Shown here piece after piece: positions 53,870 to 64,000 of a stretch of DNA of 64,000 nt. Every line of letters begins with the position of its first letter. Position 1 is the stretch's first letter. The DNA comes from a bacterium (lineage in GTDB: Bacteria > Vulcanimicrobiota > JABDET01): assembly GCA_021800275.1 (NCBI GenBank), contig JAJYZB010000008.1, positions 1 to 64,000 on the forward strand, written 5' to 3'. The notes beneath the pieces were generated by a model that ran no database searches, was not told the origin of the DNA, and saw only the letters and a list, made by a program, of their open reading frames with translations. Made by a program: the position numbers and the translations under genes.

Positions 53870-54958
53870 CTAGCCCGACTTCTCCAACACAGGCATCAGC
53901 TTGACGCGGCGGATGCAGTAATCGGCAATTCCACTTAATTTTTCTCGAAAGAAATCGGATATTTTCGTATTTTCCAAAGCTTCAAGGGTCTCCTGATAAT
54001 ATCTCTTAACCCAGACTTCAGATGCCTGATAGGCTCCTGATTCTTCTAAAATGTCCAACACGCGAAAAACGCTTGCATCCGATAACTCAGGGCTTTCATA
54101 AACTCGAATTAATTCTTCCCTGGCAGCTGGTGAACTGTTGTTAAAAGCATAAATAATAGGCAGAGTTTTTTTCTTATTGCGAATATCAGCAGGAATTTTC
54201 CCTGTTTTTTCGATTCCTCCCCAGATCCCTAACACATCATCTGACAGTTGAAACAATATCCCTAATTTTAAGCCAAACTGACGATAAAGTTCTACTCTTT
54301 CAGGCTCTTTATTTTCATAAGCGAGAATCGCAGCGCATTCGGCGGCTCCTGCATAAGGAGCTGCTGTTTTGCGTTCAATCATGTCAAAATACTCTGTCTC
54401 CGAGATATCTGTTCTTTTTTCAAATGCTAAATCCAGATACTGCCCTTCTACAACAGTCCTGTGAATCTTGCTAGAAACCTCTAAGATCTTTCGAACTGTT
54501 CTTTCATTAATTCCCTTGTCATAAAGCTCTAAAATTAAGCCGTAAGCCATTGCCTGAAGGGAATCTCCACAATTGATTCCCTGCTCTAAACCGAAAAGCT
54601 TCCACAAGGTTGGCCTTCCCCACCTCATCTCATCTCGATCTTGAATATCATCATGAATCAAGGAAGCGTTGTGCAGCAGTTCAATGCCTAAAATCATGGG
54701 GACAGCCTGATGATAATCCCCTGTCAGGGATTGAGAAATTAATAAACACATCAATGGCCTTAATCTCTTGCCAAAAAAACAAGGGGTGCCTTCTTTCTTA
54801 TCTTGATTATATCCTGAGGAATATCCGAAATGGTATAACAAACGATTATAATATTCTTCAGGGCTTTTAAATCGTTTTAAAAAACTTAATAGTTCATGAT
54901 CAATAATGTCAATATAGGGCTTTAAAAAAGACAGAGCTTCAGAATGACGGCATGCCAT
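53870..54958 (-). CDS. Polyprenyl diphosphate synthase (GGPP-synthase type)
   Basis: A 362-residue trans-prenyltransferase that condenses isopentenyl diphosphate onto allylic diphosphates. Motifs: FGKRLRPLMCLL, the first Asp-rich motif LIHDDIQDRDEMRWGRPTLW, VVEGQYLDLAFEKR, MIERKTAAPYAGAAECAAILA, and the second motif FQLSDDVLGIWGG with IRNKKKTLPIIYAF. The DDVLGIWG form is common in actinobacterial-type GGPP synthases. It could supply geranylgeranyl donor to the UbiA enzyme of the 2185-9599 operon (inference). Confidence 0.93.
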   Translation of the reverse strand: MACRHSEALSFLKPYIDIIDHELLSFLKRFKSPEEYYNRLLYHFGYSSGYNQDKKEGTPCFFGKRLRPLMCLLISQSLTGDYHQAVPMILGIELLHNASLIHDDIQDRDEMRWGRPTLWKLFGLEQGINCGDSLQAMAYGLILELYDKGINERTVRKILEVSSKIHRTVVEGQYLDLAFEKRTDISETEYFDMIERKTAAPYAGAAECAAILAYENKEPERVELYRQFGLKLGILFQLSDDVLGIWGGIEKTGKIPADIRNKKKTLPIIYAFNNSSPAAREELIRVYESPELSDASVFRVLDILEESGAYQASEVWVKRYYQETLEALENTKISDFFREKLSGIADYCIRRVKLMPVLEKSG

Positions 54959-55000
54959 AAGAATGTAATTTTACATTGAAGAAAAAAGCCCTTTGTTCAT

Positions 55001-55381
55001 TTATGAGGGCTGAACAGATGAAGGCTGATGCCAGACTAAACGATACCCGCCATAGGGTTCCAGCTTCAGTACTCTTCCAGTGGCAACTTTCAAATGGGTA
55101 ATCACATTAGAATAGAGATGACTGGCAAAATCTACGACTGATTTTCCAGCAGCTTTCATCTCCATTAAAACAACCTGAGCTTCAACTGAAAGTGTGGATC
55201 TATCTTTTTTCCAGGGACCCTGGGACTGCGACAACGCTAATTCAACAGGGAAAGAAGAATCGCCAGCAGCAGAAACTCCAAGAGGCGCTGATGCGCCTGA
55301 GAGGTTAACAGAATCTTTTCTACCCCCTAGGGTTATAGGTCTGATATTTCGTTCCCGATCATCTCGACGATAGTCTGCCAT
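55001..55381 (-). CDS. Hypothetical protein
   Basis: 126 residues, not recognised. The charged N-terminus (MADYRRDDRERNIRPITLGG) leads to a Ser/Ala/Gly-rich linker, then a probably folded part (TLSVEAQVVLMEMKAAGKSV, VDFASHLYSNVITHLKVATG) ending Pro/Ser-rich. No signal peptide or membrane helix. It is divergent from radC and convergent with nothing; the gene before it on this strand is the polyprenyl synthase 42 bp downstream. Confidence 0.6.
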   Translation of the reverse strand: MADYRRDDRERNIRPITLGGRKDSVNLSGASAPLGVSAAGDSSFPVELALSQSQGPWKKDRSTLSVEAQVVLMEMKAAGKSVVDFASHLYSNVITHLKVATGRVLKLEPYGGYRLVWHQPSSVQPS

Positions 55382-55481
55382 ATCTAATCCTAGTATAACT
55401 CCTTTTGTTTGCCAGCATATTTCCAGATTGTTAAATTTTTGTAAAAACTGATGCCAATTTTTTGAAAAATTAAATTATTTT

Positions 55482-55513
55482 TGACAGATTTTTGACAGGC
55501 ATGTTCTATACTG
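55482..55513 (+). promoter_or_regulatory. Direct repeat and -10 upstream of radC
   Basis: Two copies of TTTTTGACAG, 11 bp apart, each contain a TTGACA-like element. They precede a TATACT -10 about 10 bp before the ATG, so translation would start almost without a leader or from a nearby upstream site. Confidence 0.4.
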
Positions 55514-55519
55514 AAAAAA

Positions 55520-56209
55520 ATGAAAAAAATCTCAATCACTTCACTTCCTCCCCATGAACTCCCCCGAGAGAAATTAATCGCCAATGGGGCTGAAAATCTA
55601 AAAACCTCAGAACTGCTCGCTCTTTTATTAGGATCAGGAACAAAAGAAGCCAATGTTCTGGAAATAGCAAAGCGACTTTTCAAAAAATTTGGCACAGAGG
55701 AGTTTTCGAAAATCACATTCAATCAGTTAAAAACAGAAAAAGGAATAGGAAAAGCAAAAGCCTGTGTTATCCTTGCCTGTCTTGAACTAGGAAAACGTTT
55801 TTTTACTCGCGAAGAGCACTTTCAGCCCGTCATCAGTGGACCAGAAGCAGCCTATCTTCAGCTCAAACATTTAGCTCAGCACAAAAAAGAGTATTTCATG
55901 GCTTTATACTTAAATGCTAAAAATCAGATTTTAAAACAAGAGATCATCAGCATTGGTTCACTTTTTTCTAACATGGTCCATCCTAGAGAAGTATTTGCCC
56001 CTGCCCTGGAAGTTCGAGCAGCAGCAGTTGTTTTAGGACACAACCATCCTTCAGGAGATCCAACCCCAAGCCCTGAAGACCAATCACTCACCCAGAGATT
56101 AACGGCTGCAGGAGATTTAATGGGGATTGAAGTGCTGGATCATCTTGTAATCGGAACGAACAGATATGTTAGTTTGAAGGAAACAGGTCTTATTCTTCCG
56201 AAAGACTAA
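55520..56209 (+). CDS. radC: RadC/DUF2466 JAB-domain protein
   Basis: A 229-residue protein: LPPHELPREKLIANGAENLKTSELLALLLGSG (UPF0758 N-terminal domain with a helix-hairpin-helix-like GIGKAKACVILACLELGKR) and a JAMM/MPN+ metalloprotease domain, VFAPALEVRAAAVVLGHNHPSGDPTPSPEDQSLT (HxH...D) and VLDHLVIGTNRYVSLKETG. Historically linked to DNA repair, it is not essential for it; the role is unclear. It seems complete. Confidence 0.95.
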   Translation: MKKISITSLPPHELPREKLIANGAENLKTSELLALLLGSGTKEANVLEIAKRLFKKFGTEEFSKITFNQLKTEKGIGKAKACVILACLELGKRFFTREEHFQPVISGPEAAYLQLKHLAQHKKEYFMALYLNAKNQILKQEIISIGSLFSNMVHPREVFAPALEVRAAAVVLGHNHPSGDPTPSPEDQSLTQRLTAAGDLMGIEVLDHLVIGTNRYVSLKETGLILPKD

Positions 56210-56254
56210 ATCTCAGAATCAAATTAAAGCAGCACCTTTAGAAATTGAATTTAA

Positions 56255-58495
<2,241 letters not shown>

Positions 58496-58499
<4 letters not shown>

Positions 58500-58966
58500 T
58501 GAGCAGGTTAGAACAGATAAAACAAAAAATCTCAGACCATCCAAGCTTCCAAAAAGCTTGTGAAACTCTTGCGCATGAGCTTCATTCAAATTTTAAACAT
58601 TACAACTGGGTGGGAATCTACCAGGTCAACAAGAACGTTCTCAACCTGTTAGCATGGAAAGGAGCTGCTCCCACTGAACACGTTACAATTCCTATTGGGA
58701 CAGGGATCTGTGGATCTGCTGCAGCAGAAAGAAAGACTATTCTAGTGGAGGATGTGAATAAAGATCCTCGATATCTGCAGTGCTTCCTGAGCACCCGATC
58801 TGAGATTGTCATTCCAATCATTTCTTCTGAAAAAGTCATTGGAGAAATTGACATTGATTCCGACAAAACTGCTGCGTTCAATGATCTGGATAAAATTTAT
58901 TTGGAAGATTTAGCCCTCGAACTTTCGAAAATTTGGGAAAAAGAACAGGCGCTGGAGAAAATATAA
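58496..58966 (+). CDS. GAF-domain protein, free-methionine-R-sulfoxide-reductase-like
   Basis: A 156-residue single GAF domain: SNFKHYNWVGIYQVNKNVLNLLAWKG, IPIGTGICGSAAAERKTILVEDVNKDPRYLQCF, then TRSEIVIPIISSEKVIGEIDIDSD. The spacing of the Cys in GICGSAA and in YLQCF matches catalytic Cys positions of fRMsr (YebR/MsrC). A third Cys of that family is not seen upstream in IPIG. It sits between pgk and tpiA, overlapping pgk by 4 bp, so it should be co-expressed with glycolysis. It could repair free oxidised Met or sense a metabolite. Confidence 0.85.
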
Positions 58967-58970
58967 CTTG

Positions 58971-59741
58971 ATGGGCTTGAGAACACCTGTTTTTGCGGCC
59001 AATTGGAAAATGAATAAAACCCTTAAAGAAGCATCCCTCTTTTTTGAGACATTTTTAAATCTTCTGCCTACAAAATTAGATGCAGAAATTATTGTCTGTC
59101 CCTCGTTTACTCTTTTTCATTCAATCTCCTCATGCTCCAGTCAAAAAATAAAACTAGGGGCGCAAAATATATTCTGGGAAAAAGAAGGAGCGTACACAGG
59201 TGAAATCTCCCCTGTCATGTTGAAAGACTCAGGATGTCAGTATGTGATTATTGGACACTCTGAAAGAAGAAAATATTTTGCTGAGACAAATGCTATAGTT
59301 AACAAAAAAATTCTGGCAGCTTTTGAATATGGGTTAAAACCGATTCTATGCATTGGAGAAACTCTTGAAGAAATGGAAAAAGGGATCACCAGACAAATCC
59401 TGGCAGAACAGATAAAAGAAGGACTATTTAGAACCGCCCAGAGCGATTTTGAGAAATTAATTATGGCTTATGAACCGGTGTGGGCTATTGGCACAGGAAA
59501 AGCAGATAGTCCGCAGCAGTCTAATGAAACCATTCGATTTATTCGAGAAACTTTATCTGAACTCTGCGGCATCCATACAGCCAGCAAAATCCGAATTCTT
59601 TATGGAGGCTCTGTCAAACCTAACAACATCAAAGGATTTATGGAGCAGTCAGAAATTGATGGAGCCCTTGTTGGAGGAGCCAGCTTAAATCCTGAAGATT
59701 TTGCGAAACTCGTCTTATCAGGGGATCCTGCAAAATTCTAA
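58971..59741 (+). CDS. tpiA: Triosephosphate isomerase
   Basis: A 256-residue TIM barrel: FAANWKMNKT (Asn-Lys substrate site), GAQNIFWEKEGAYTGEISPVMLKDSGC, VIIGHSERRKYF (His catalytic), the catalytic Glu loop MAYEPVWAIGTGK and RILYGGSVKPNNI...DGALVGGASL. ATG at 58971 was chosen over the upstream TTG at 58968. It is the last gene of the glycolytic operon and is convergent with the arrestin-like gene 14 bp away. Confidence 0.97.
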   Translation: MGLRTPVFAANWKMNKTLKEASLFFETFLNLLPTKLDAEIIVCPSFTLFHSISSCSSQKIKLGAQNIFWEKEGAYTGEISPVMLKDSGCQYVIIGHSERRKYFAETNAIVNKKILAAFEYGLKPILCIGETLEEMEKGITRQILAEQIKEGLFRTAQSDFEKLIMAYEPVWAIGTGKADSPQQSNETIRFIRETLSELCGIHTASKIRILYGGSVKPNNIKGFMEQSEIDGALVGGASLNPEDFAKLVLSGDPAKF

Positions 59742-59755
59742 AATTAATCCAAGTT

Positions 59756-60604
59756 TTATGACTGATTCCCTTCATCCTCGAATTCCAAATGAGAAATAGG
59801 TCCACCTGGCTGCTGATTCTGAGGTGGATCTGGCGGCAGCTCCAAGCCCGACAAAGGAGCTGGCTGCTGAACTGAATTTTGGGGAGGCATGGAGACATGT
59901 GAAATTGTGGTCTGGGATGGGAAAAGCGACTGAGGAATCCCTGATGTCTGAGCTTGAGGAATCTGCGGCTGAGCAGGGATTTTGGGATGAAAAGGGTCAT
60001 CCTGCGCATCCTGATACTGGGGGAGGGAGCTAAGATGGGCTTGATAATCCGGAACAATCCTGATTTTCTGAGTAATCACACCAGGAGGATCAGGGGCAGG
60101 CAGATGGGCTTCAATAACAAGATTCCACTGAGTCCAAAGTCTTCCGCCTTCTTTAGAATGAATCGCATCACCAGGAATAGGAATCTCTGCAGGGATCTCG
60201 CGCGCCTGCCCTTTCTGAAAAGTCAAAGACCCTCCGGCTGCTTCCCATTGATATTCCTGAAGAGTTTCTGGCGCATCATCAAGAATAGAACGACTGCTGT
60301 AAGAGGAAGAAAAAAGTAAGGTGCTGGCTATATCCCCTGCGACTTGTCCTTGATCATGGACAGTCTGAACACACTTCAATTTCATAATAATACGGGTTAC
60401 AGTTATGTTTGACGACGAATTAATTCCGATTTTAAATTTTAAGGTGTCCCCTCTGACAACTTGAGGGTTTTCAATTTGCAGAGATAGTTTTAAAAGGTAA
60501 TGCGCGGTGTAATAGCGGAGCATAAACCACAGTCCAAGCAGAACAATGACAACAACCACAGCAAAAAGTGCTGCTGTTTGAATTCCCCCCAAATAATTAA
60601 GCAT
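59756..60604 (-). CDS. Membrane-anchored arrestin-like/Spo0M-like protein
   Basis: A 282-residue protein with one N-terminal membrane segment (ALFAVVVVIVLLGLWFML). Residues about 38-195 look like an arrestin-type beta sandwich: LKLSLQIENPQVVRGDTLKF, VTRIIMKLKCVQTV, then REIPAEIPIPGDAIHSKEGGRLWTQWNLVIEAHLPAPDPP. The C-terminal ~85 residues are Pro/Gln/Ser-rich and probably disordered. The fold call rests on pattern only. It is preceded 6 bp away by the Ycf46-like ATPase, so the pair may work together, with this protein as a membrane adaptor. Confidence 0.6.
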   Translation of the reverse strand: MLNYLGGIQTAALFAVVVVIVLLGLWFMLRYYTAHYLLKLSLQIENPQVVRGDTLKFKIGINSSSNITVTRIIMKLKCVQTVHDQGQVAGDIASTLLFSSSYSSRSILDDAPETLQEYQWEAAGGSLTFQKGQAREIPAEIPIPGDAIHSKEGGRLWTQWNLVIEAHLPAPDPPGVITQKIRIVPDYQAHLSSLPQYQDAQDDPFHPKIPAQPQIPQAQTSGIPQSLFPSQTTISHVSMPPQNSVQQPAPLSGLELPPDPPQNQQPGGPISHLEFEDEGNQS

Positions 60605-60610
60605 AAAGAT

Positions 60611-62185
60611 TCATGATCGAAAATCCAGAGGAGGAGCCTCTACACCTGCTGAAACAGGAACTTTTGTGGACTGCGAAGATTCTGAACCCTCTGGAGCTGA
60701 GGCTGGGAGAGCGCGGGTCCTAGCCCAATTTCTCAATTCATCTATTTTTTCGCTCATGGTTTTTGAGAGAGGAACCATGGCTTTCAAATTTTTGCGGAGA
60801 TCATCAGGCTGCAGATCTCTATTTTTGTAATAAGCGTCAAAAAGAGAAGCAATCACCACCTGCTCAATTTCAGAACCACTCCACCCTTCTGAAAGGCGCG
60901 CAAAATCCTCTAATGGAAAAGTCTTTGGATCTCTTTTCTTTTTTTCTAAATGAATCGAAAAGATCACTTTTCTCTCATTAAAAGTTGGGAGGTCAATAAA
61001 GAAAATTTCATCAAACCTCCCTTTCCTCAGCATTTCAGGGGGAAGACTGCTGATATCATTGGCTGTGGCAATCACAAAAACGGGTGATTTTTTCTCCTGG
61101 AGCCAGGTAATAAAAGTTCCAAAGATGCGAGCTGTTGCCCCTGCATCTGACGTATTGGAACTTGCGATCCCTGAAAAACCTTTTTCAATTTCATCAATCC
61201 ATAAAACACAGGGAGCAATGGTTTCAGACGTTTTAATTGCTTTTCTCATATTCTCTTCAGATGACCCTACAATTCCGCTGAAAATACTTCCGACATCCAG
61301 ACGAAGGAGCGGCAGTTTCCATTCAGAAGCCACGACTTTTGAAGTTAAACTTTTTCCGCACCCTTGAACTCCCATGAGCAGAACCCCTTTAGGTGAAGGG
61401 AGGCCAAAAGCATGAGCTTTATCAGAGAAAGCTTCCACTCTTTTGCTCAACCAGTCTTTTAAGACTTCCATTCCTCCCACATGGGTCATTTGTTCATCAG
61501 TGTGGTAATATTCCAAAATCCCGCCTTTTTTGATGATCTGCTCTTTTTCTTCCAGGACAACAGGAATATCATCCGCATTTAATTTAGAGTCATTCACGAT
61601 CGCTTTCGCAAAAACTCGCTTGGCTTCATTTTCAGTTAATCCTAAAACTGCTTTCACCATTTTTTCATGAATATCAGTCGGCAGATCCACCACAATACGA
61701 GGATTGCTCCGCACAGAAGCAATCAGATCATCAAGAATTTTTTTCAACTCATTAAACGTGGGAAGAGGAAAATCCAGAACCGCCATCTCTTTTTCCAGTT
61801 CAGGGGGGATCTTCATGACAGGAGAAGAGATAAAGATCGTCTTATAAGTGTTTCTAATGATCTGGCAGGTCTCCCGCAGTTTTCGAATAATGACCGCATG
61901 TTCTTTTTCCATATAGATATGAAAATCTTTTAACAGATAGATGGAGTGATCCTCAGACTGCAAGATCCGATCTAGCAAAACCAGAGGATCAACAGTTGCA
62001 CTATCAAAACCTGTTTGACCATAAGTCCCAAAGCCTGAAGCGCAGGACCAGACAAAAAACTTCTTTTTCATGTTCTGAGCAATCTGGTTTAATACAGATT
62101 CAACCCTGTCTTCTTCAGAAGTGATTAAATAAATAAGGGGATAACGAGAACGAATTAAAAGATCAAGATCTTCTGCTATGGGCAT
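60611..62185 (-). CDS. Ycf46-type AAA+ ATPase
   Basis: A 524-residue AAA+ protein of the Ycf46 group known from cyanobacteria and plastids. The N-terminal ~240 residues hold the group's own domain (LDLLIRSRYPLIYLITSEED, LDRILQSEDHSIYLLKDFH). The AAA module follows: GGMEVLKDWLSKRVEAFS, Walker A GVLLMGVQGCGKSLTSKVVA, SEENMRKAIKTSE, Walker B CVLWIDEIEKGFSG, sensor 1 VFVIATANDISSLPPEMLRKGRFDEIFFIDLP and an Arg-finger region. No metalloprotease motif follows, so it is not FtsH. In cyanobacteria Ycf46 is linked to CO2/photosynthetic regulation; its role here is unknown. It is operonic with an arrestin-like protein. Confidence 0.88.
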   Translation of the reverse strand: MPIAEDLDLLIRSRYPLIYLITSEEDRVESVLNQIAQNMKKKFFVWSCASGFGTYGQTGFDSATVDPLVLLDRILQSEDHSIYLLKDFHIYMEKEHAVIIRKLRETCQIIRNTYKTIFISSPVMKIPPELEKEMAVLDFPLPTFNELKKILDDLIASVRSNPRIVVDLPTDIHEKMVKAVLGLTENEAKRVFAKAIVNDSKLNADDIPVVLEEKEQIIKKGGILEYYHTDEQMTHVGGMEVLKDWLSKRVEAFSDKAHAFGLPSPKGVLLMGVQGCGKSLTSKVVASEWKLPLLRLDVGSIFSGIVGSSEENMRKAIKTSETIAPCVLWIDEIEKGFSGIASSNTSDAGATARIFGTFITWLQEKKSPVFVIATANDISSLPPEMLRKGRFDEIFFIDLPTFNERKVIFSIHLEKKKRDPKTFPLEDFARLSEGWSGSEIEQVVIASLFDAYYKNRDLQPDDLRKNLKAMVPLSKTMSEKIDELRNWARTRALPASAPEGSESSQSTKVPVSAGVEAPPLDFRS

Positions 62186-62316
62186 GATTTTATGTTTTCA
62201 AGGTACGGTTTTCTTTCTCCTGCCTTTAGAACCATTTTCAACAAATTCAGCGGTGAAAAGGGTTTTCATATAAAAAAGACAATTCAATCCCCAGGAAACT
62301 ATCAGCGGAGAGAAAA

Positions 62317-63138
62317 ATGGAAACCAATGTATGGAATGAAGCAGCAGCAGGATGGAAAATTTGGTGGCCTATCATTGACAAAGCAGGAAAACCTGTCAGC
62401 TTAAAGCTTGCAGAACTCTGCAAACTCAAACCAGGAGATAAAGTTCTGGATCTTGCCACAGGACCAGGAGAACCCGCTCTAACTGCAGCCCAAATCGTTG
62501 GAGAAAAAGGGTTTGTTCTAGGGGTTGACGCCTCTTCTCAAATGCTGGCTTTTGCCAAAAACAGAACCCAGAGTTTAAACTTGAAAAACATCGAATTTAA
62601 AGAGTGCAATCTGCAAACTTATCATTATGAATCCGATCCAATAGATGCTGTTCTCTGCAGATGGGGACTGATGTTTATACAGGATTTACGCCCCTTTCTA
62701 ACCCATATTCGCAGCATCTTAAAAAAAGGAGGAATGGCTGCTTTTGCAGTTTGGAGCACCCCTGAAAAAGTGCCTATGATGTCTCTAGGAATGGAAGAAA
62801 TCCAAAAGAAATATGGAAAAATTGAACGACCTCCAGGTTCTCCAGATCCTGGAAAATTAGCTGATCCATTAATTTTAAAAGAAGCTCTCCACGAATCAGG
62901 TTTTGTAAAAATCCAATGGGAAAAAATGTTAGTGGAGTATGAATGGGATTCTGCTGAAGCCTTTACCCAATTCCGTTATGATATCTCTCCTCCTTTTCGA
63001 ACGATCTTTTCAGGAAAACCAGAAGAAATGAAAAAAGAAATTCTTAATACCCTGACAGAAGCAGCCAGAAGTCATGCCCGTCAGGATGGAAAACTTGTGC
63101 TTCAAAATGAAACCCTCTGCTTTTCTGCTGCGCATTAA
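62317..63138 (+). CDS. Class I SAM-dependent methyltransferase (UbiE/Coq5-like)
   Basis: A 273-residue Rossmann methyltransferase: VWNEAAAGWKIWWPIIDKAG, the SAM motif GDKVLDLATGPGEPALTAAQIVG, VLGVDASSQMLAFAKNRT, DAVLCRWGLMFIQDLRPFL and GGMAAFAVWSTPEKVPMM. The last third (YEWDSAEAFTQFRYDISPPFRTIF) resembles sterol/quinone or small-molecule methyltransferases. Substrate unknown. A GGAGAG ribosome binding site precedes the ATG. It stands alone. Confidence 0.88.
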   Translation: METNVWNEAAAGWKIWWPIIDKAGKPVSLKLAELCKLKPGDKVLDLATGPGEPALTAAQIVGEKGFVLGVDASSQMLAFAKNRTQSLNLKNIEFKECNLQTYHYESDPIDAVLCRWGLMFIQDLRPFLTHIRSILKKGGMAAFAVWSTPEKVPMMSLGMEEIQKKYGKIERPPGSPDPGKLADPLILKEALHESGFVKIQWEKMLVEYEWDSAEAFTQFRYDISPPFRTIFSGKPEEMKKEILNTLTEAARSHARQDGKLVLQNETLCFSAAH

Positions 63139-63180
63139 AATCCAGAGGAATCTTCCGACTCCCTGAATTCTTCCTGAAAA

Positions 63181-63211
63181 TAAAAACAGGCTGCATATCC
63201 TGCAGCCTGTT
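63181..63211 (-). terminator. Rho-independent terminator of the 63233-63727 gene
   Basis: A perfect 11-bp stem AACAGGCTGCA/TGCAGCCTGTT with loop TATCC, followed on the minus strand by a T-rich tail (TTTTTATTTTC). It lies 22 bp past the stop. Confidence 0.88.
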
Positions 63212-63232
63212 AAAAAATTTGATAATCGAAAA

Positions 63233-63727
63233 CTATTTTGCAGCGGTCTGCTGTCCTCCTGGCTGCACTGCGGGTTGAGCAGCAGGCTTTTGATCTGCTA
63301 AAAAAGTTTTAATTTGATTTGTCAAATTAGTGAGAAATGTGGTTAATCCAGTATTGCCATTGCCTCCATTATTACCTCCAGCGGCATTAGGCTGGGCGCC
63401 TGCTTGTGCATTCCCATTAGCCGCATTCTGAGTATTCTGCTGATCTTGTAAGAACTGTTGAACGGTTTCACTCTTATCTGCAATTTGCGATAAATCCGTT
63501 CCATGAATCCCGTGATGAGCTGCCCAGGAAACTTCCTGACCATGATTCTTAAAGCTTGTCGGAACCTGGAGCCCACCTATCTCGACAGTGTCTCCCTGCT
63601 GACCAGCCCCTCCTGCTGCAGCACCACCTTGCTGCGCTCCACCTCCCTGGGCATTTGCGCCAATATTCTGAGGTTGAATCGCTCCACCTAATGCAAAATG
63701 ACCATGAACTCCAATCTGTCCTGCCAT
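63233..63727 (-). CDS. Gly/Ala/Gln/Asn-rich hypothetical protein
   Basis: A 164-residue orphan from ATG at 63727 (MAGQIGVHGHFALGG). It is dominated by Gly, Ala, Gln and Asn with a more ordered middle (GDTVEIGGLQVPTSFKNHGQ, VSWAAHHGIHGTDLSQIADK) and a helix NTGLTTFLTNLTNQIKTFLA. It has no signal peptide and no recognised domain. It shares with the 9953 orphan a Gly-rich start, an extended -10 promoter with a common upstream block, and an own terminator (compare also the 1412 gene). Possibly a small structural or exported protein family specific to this lineage. Confidence 0.72.
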   Translation of the reverse strand: MAGQIGVHGHFALGGAIQPQNIGANAQGGGAQQGGAAAGGAGQQGDTVEIGGLQVPTSFKNHGQEVSWAAHHGIHGTDLSQIADKSETVQQFLQDQQNTQNAANGNAQAGAQPNAAGGNNGGNGNTGLTTFLTNLTNQIKTFLADQKPAAQPAVQPGGQQTAAK

Positions 63728-63770
63728 TTTCACTCACCATCCCTTTCAAATTTTTTCTGGATTAATAATG

Positions 63771-63819
63771 ATTATAACACCCATTTTTTACAAATTTATG
63801 TACAGTTTGTAAAAAAAAT
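63771..63819 (-). promoter_or_regulatory. Extended -10 promoter with upstream palindrome
   Basis: On the minus strand TGTTATAAT (TATAAT complement at 63771-63776) precedes the orphan gene by ~45 bp. Upstream, ATTTTTTACAAA (63783-63794) and TTTGTAAAAAA (63806-63816) form a near-perfect inverted repeat with an 11-bp centre. It matches the block upstream of the 9953 gene. Confidence 0.6.
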
Positions 63820-64000
63820 GTTAACATTTATAAAAAAATCATAACATCTTTTACAAATTATTAATCAAGTAAAGAAATCATAACATTCTACACCCACAGG
63901 ATTGGCTTAATGAGTGATGCCTGCCGCACTTCCTCTACATCAACTACACAGCTTCACTAGCTATTTTTCTGCCAAAGAAAGTTTTATGCTTAATTCTATT
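63820..64000. other. AT-rich intergenic end of window
   Basis: Contains the direct repeat AAATCATAACAT (near 63836 and 63875) and AT-rich spacer. I see no gene here; the next gene lies beyond the window. Confidence 0.5.

Noticed and set aside
55520-56209. RadC as a sign of a mobile genomic island
   Set aside because: RadC-like proteins also occur on plasmids and phages, but here it is flanked by housekeeping genes with no integrase or transposase.

Overview
The window looks like chromosome of an uncultured diderm bacterium with modest GC content (low 40s per cent by eye), tightly packed genes and CCA-encoding tRNA genes. Several genes recall the Cyanobacteria/Melainabacteria/Margulisbacteria/Eremiobacterota side of the tree: an SLH-domain porin (36793-39153), a Ycf46-type AAA ATPase (60611-62185) and a ferredoxin resembling cyanobacterial NdhI (23464-24003). 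No marker here fixes the phylum. I see no phage, transposase or CRISPR array, so this is mostly housekeeping plus lineage-specific accessory operons.

Layout. 1-1400: a FolD-type folate enzyme with a changed active site and a tRNA-Leu. 1412-2053: an Asn/Gln/Gly-rich orphan. 2185-9599: a tight five-gene operon of HMG-CoA reductase, a UbiA prenyltransferase, a PEP-synthase-like phosphotransferase, a DUF3419/BtaA-like aminocarboxypropyl transferase and a polytopic prenol-kinase-like fusion. I consider it the best candidate for an undescribed pathway, making or remodelling an isoprenoid lipid. 9698-16741: tRNA-Ala, an orphan with an AT-rich promoter, a WG-repeat protein, a class III cyclase with a PEGA domain, a TlpA-like protein lacking its first catalytic Cys, and a Kbl/zinc dehydrogenase pair. 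16713-20429: a PocR-multiGAF-PP2C phosphatase.

20564-24003: lipB and a two-part flavin/iron-sulfur system. Here a GltD-like flavoprotein carries an NdhI-like N-terminal segment and the ferredoxin carries a GltD-like tail, with a zinc-ribbon/acidic/lysine-rich protein encoded between them. 24123-30936: tRNA-Leu, an ankyrin lipoprotein, then an exported peroxiredoxin, MacB/FtsX-type ABC genes and a permease-AttH fusion (an Att-like export locus), and a SIMPL protein. 31087-35382: two MFS carriers, a PilZ protein that probably starts at AUU, and an exported GH37/GH63-like glycosidase. 35494-40910: proline dehydrogenase, the porin with a structured leader, and a GAF/HD-GYP protein.

40925-52408: dnaK/grpE, gpmI, a toxin-antitoxin pair beside a decayed tRNA-Lys, bioD, rsmA, eno, a thioredoxin-like protein, a PLP trans-sulfuration enzyme and a crotonase. 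52412-62185: tRNA-Gln, an EEP-family protein, a GGPP-type polyprenyl synthase that could feed the isoprenoid operon, radC, the gap-pgk-GAF-tpiA glycolytic operon, and an arrestin-like protein with Ycf46. 62317-64000: a methyltransferase and a Gly/Ala/Gln-rich orphan under a palindromic promoter like the one at 9845. With eno, gpmI, gap, pgk and tpiA, most of lower glycolysis is in this window; PilZ, HD-GYP and the cyclase show cyclic-nucleotide signalling.
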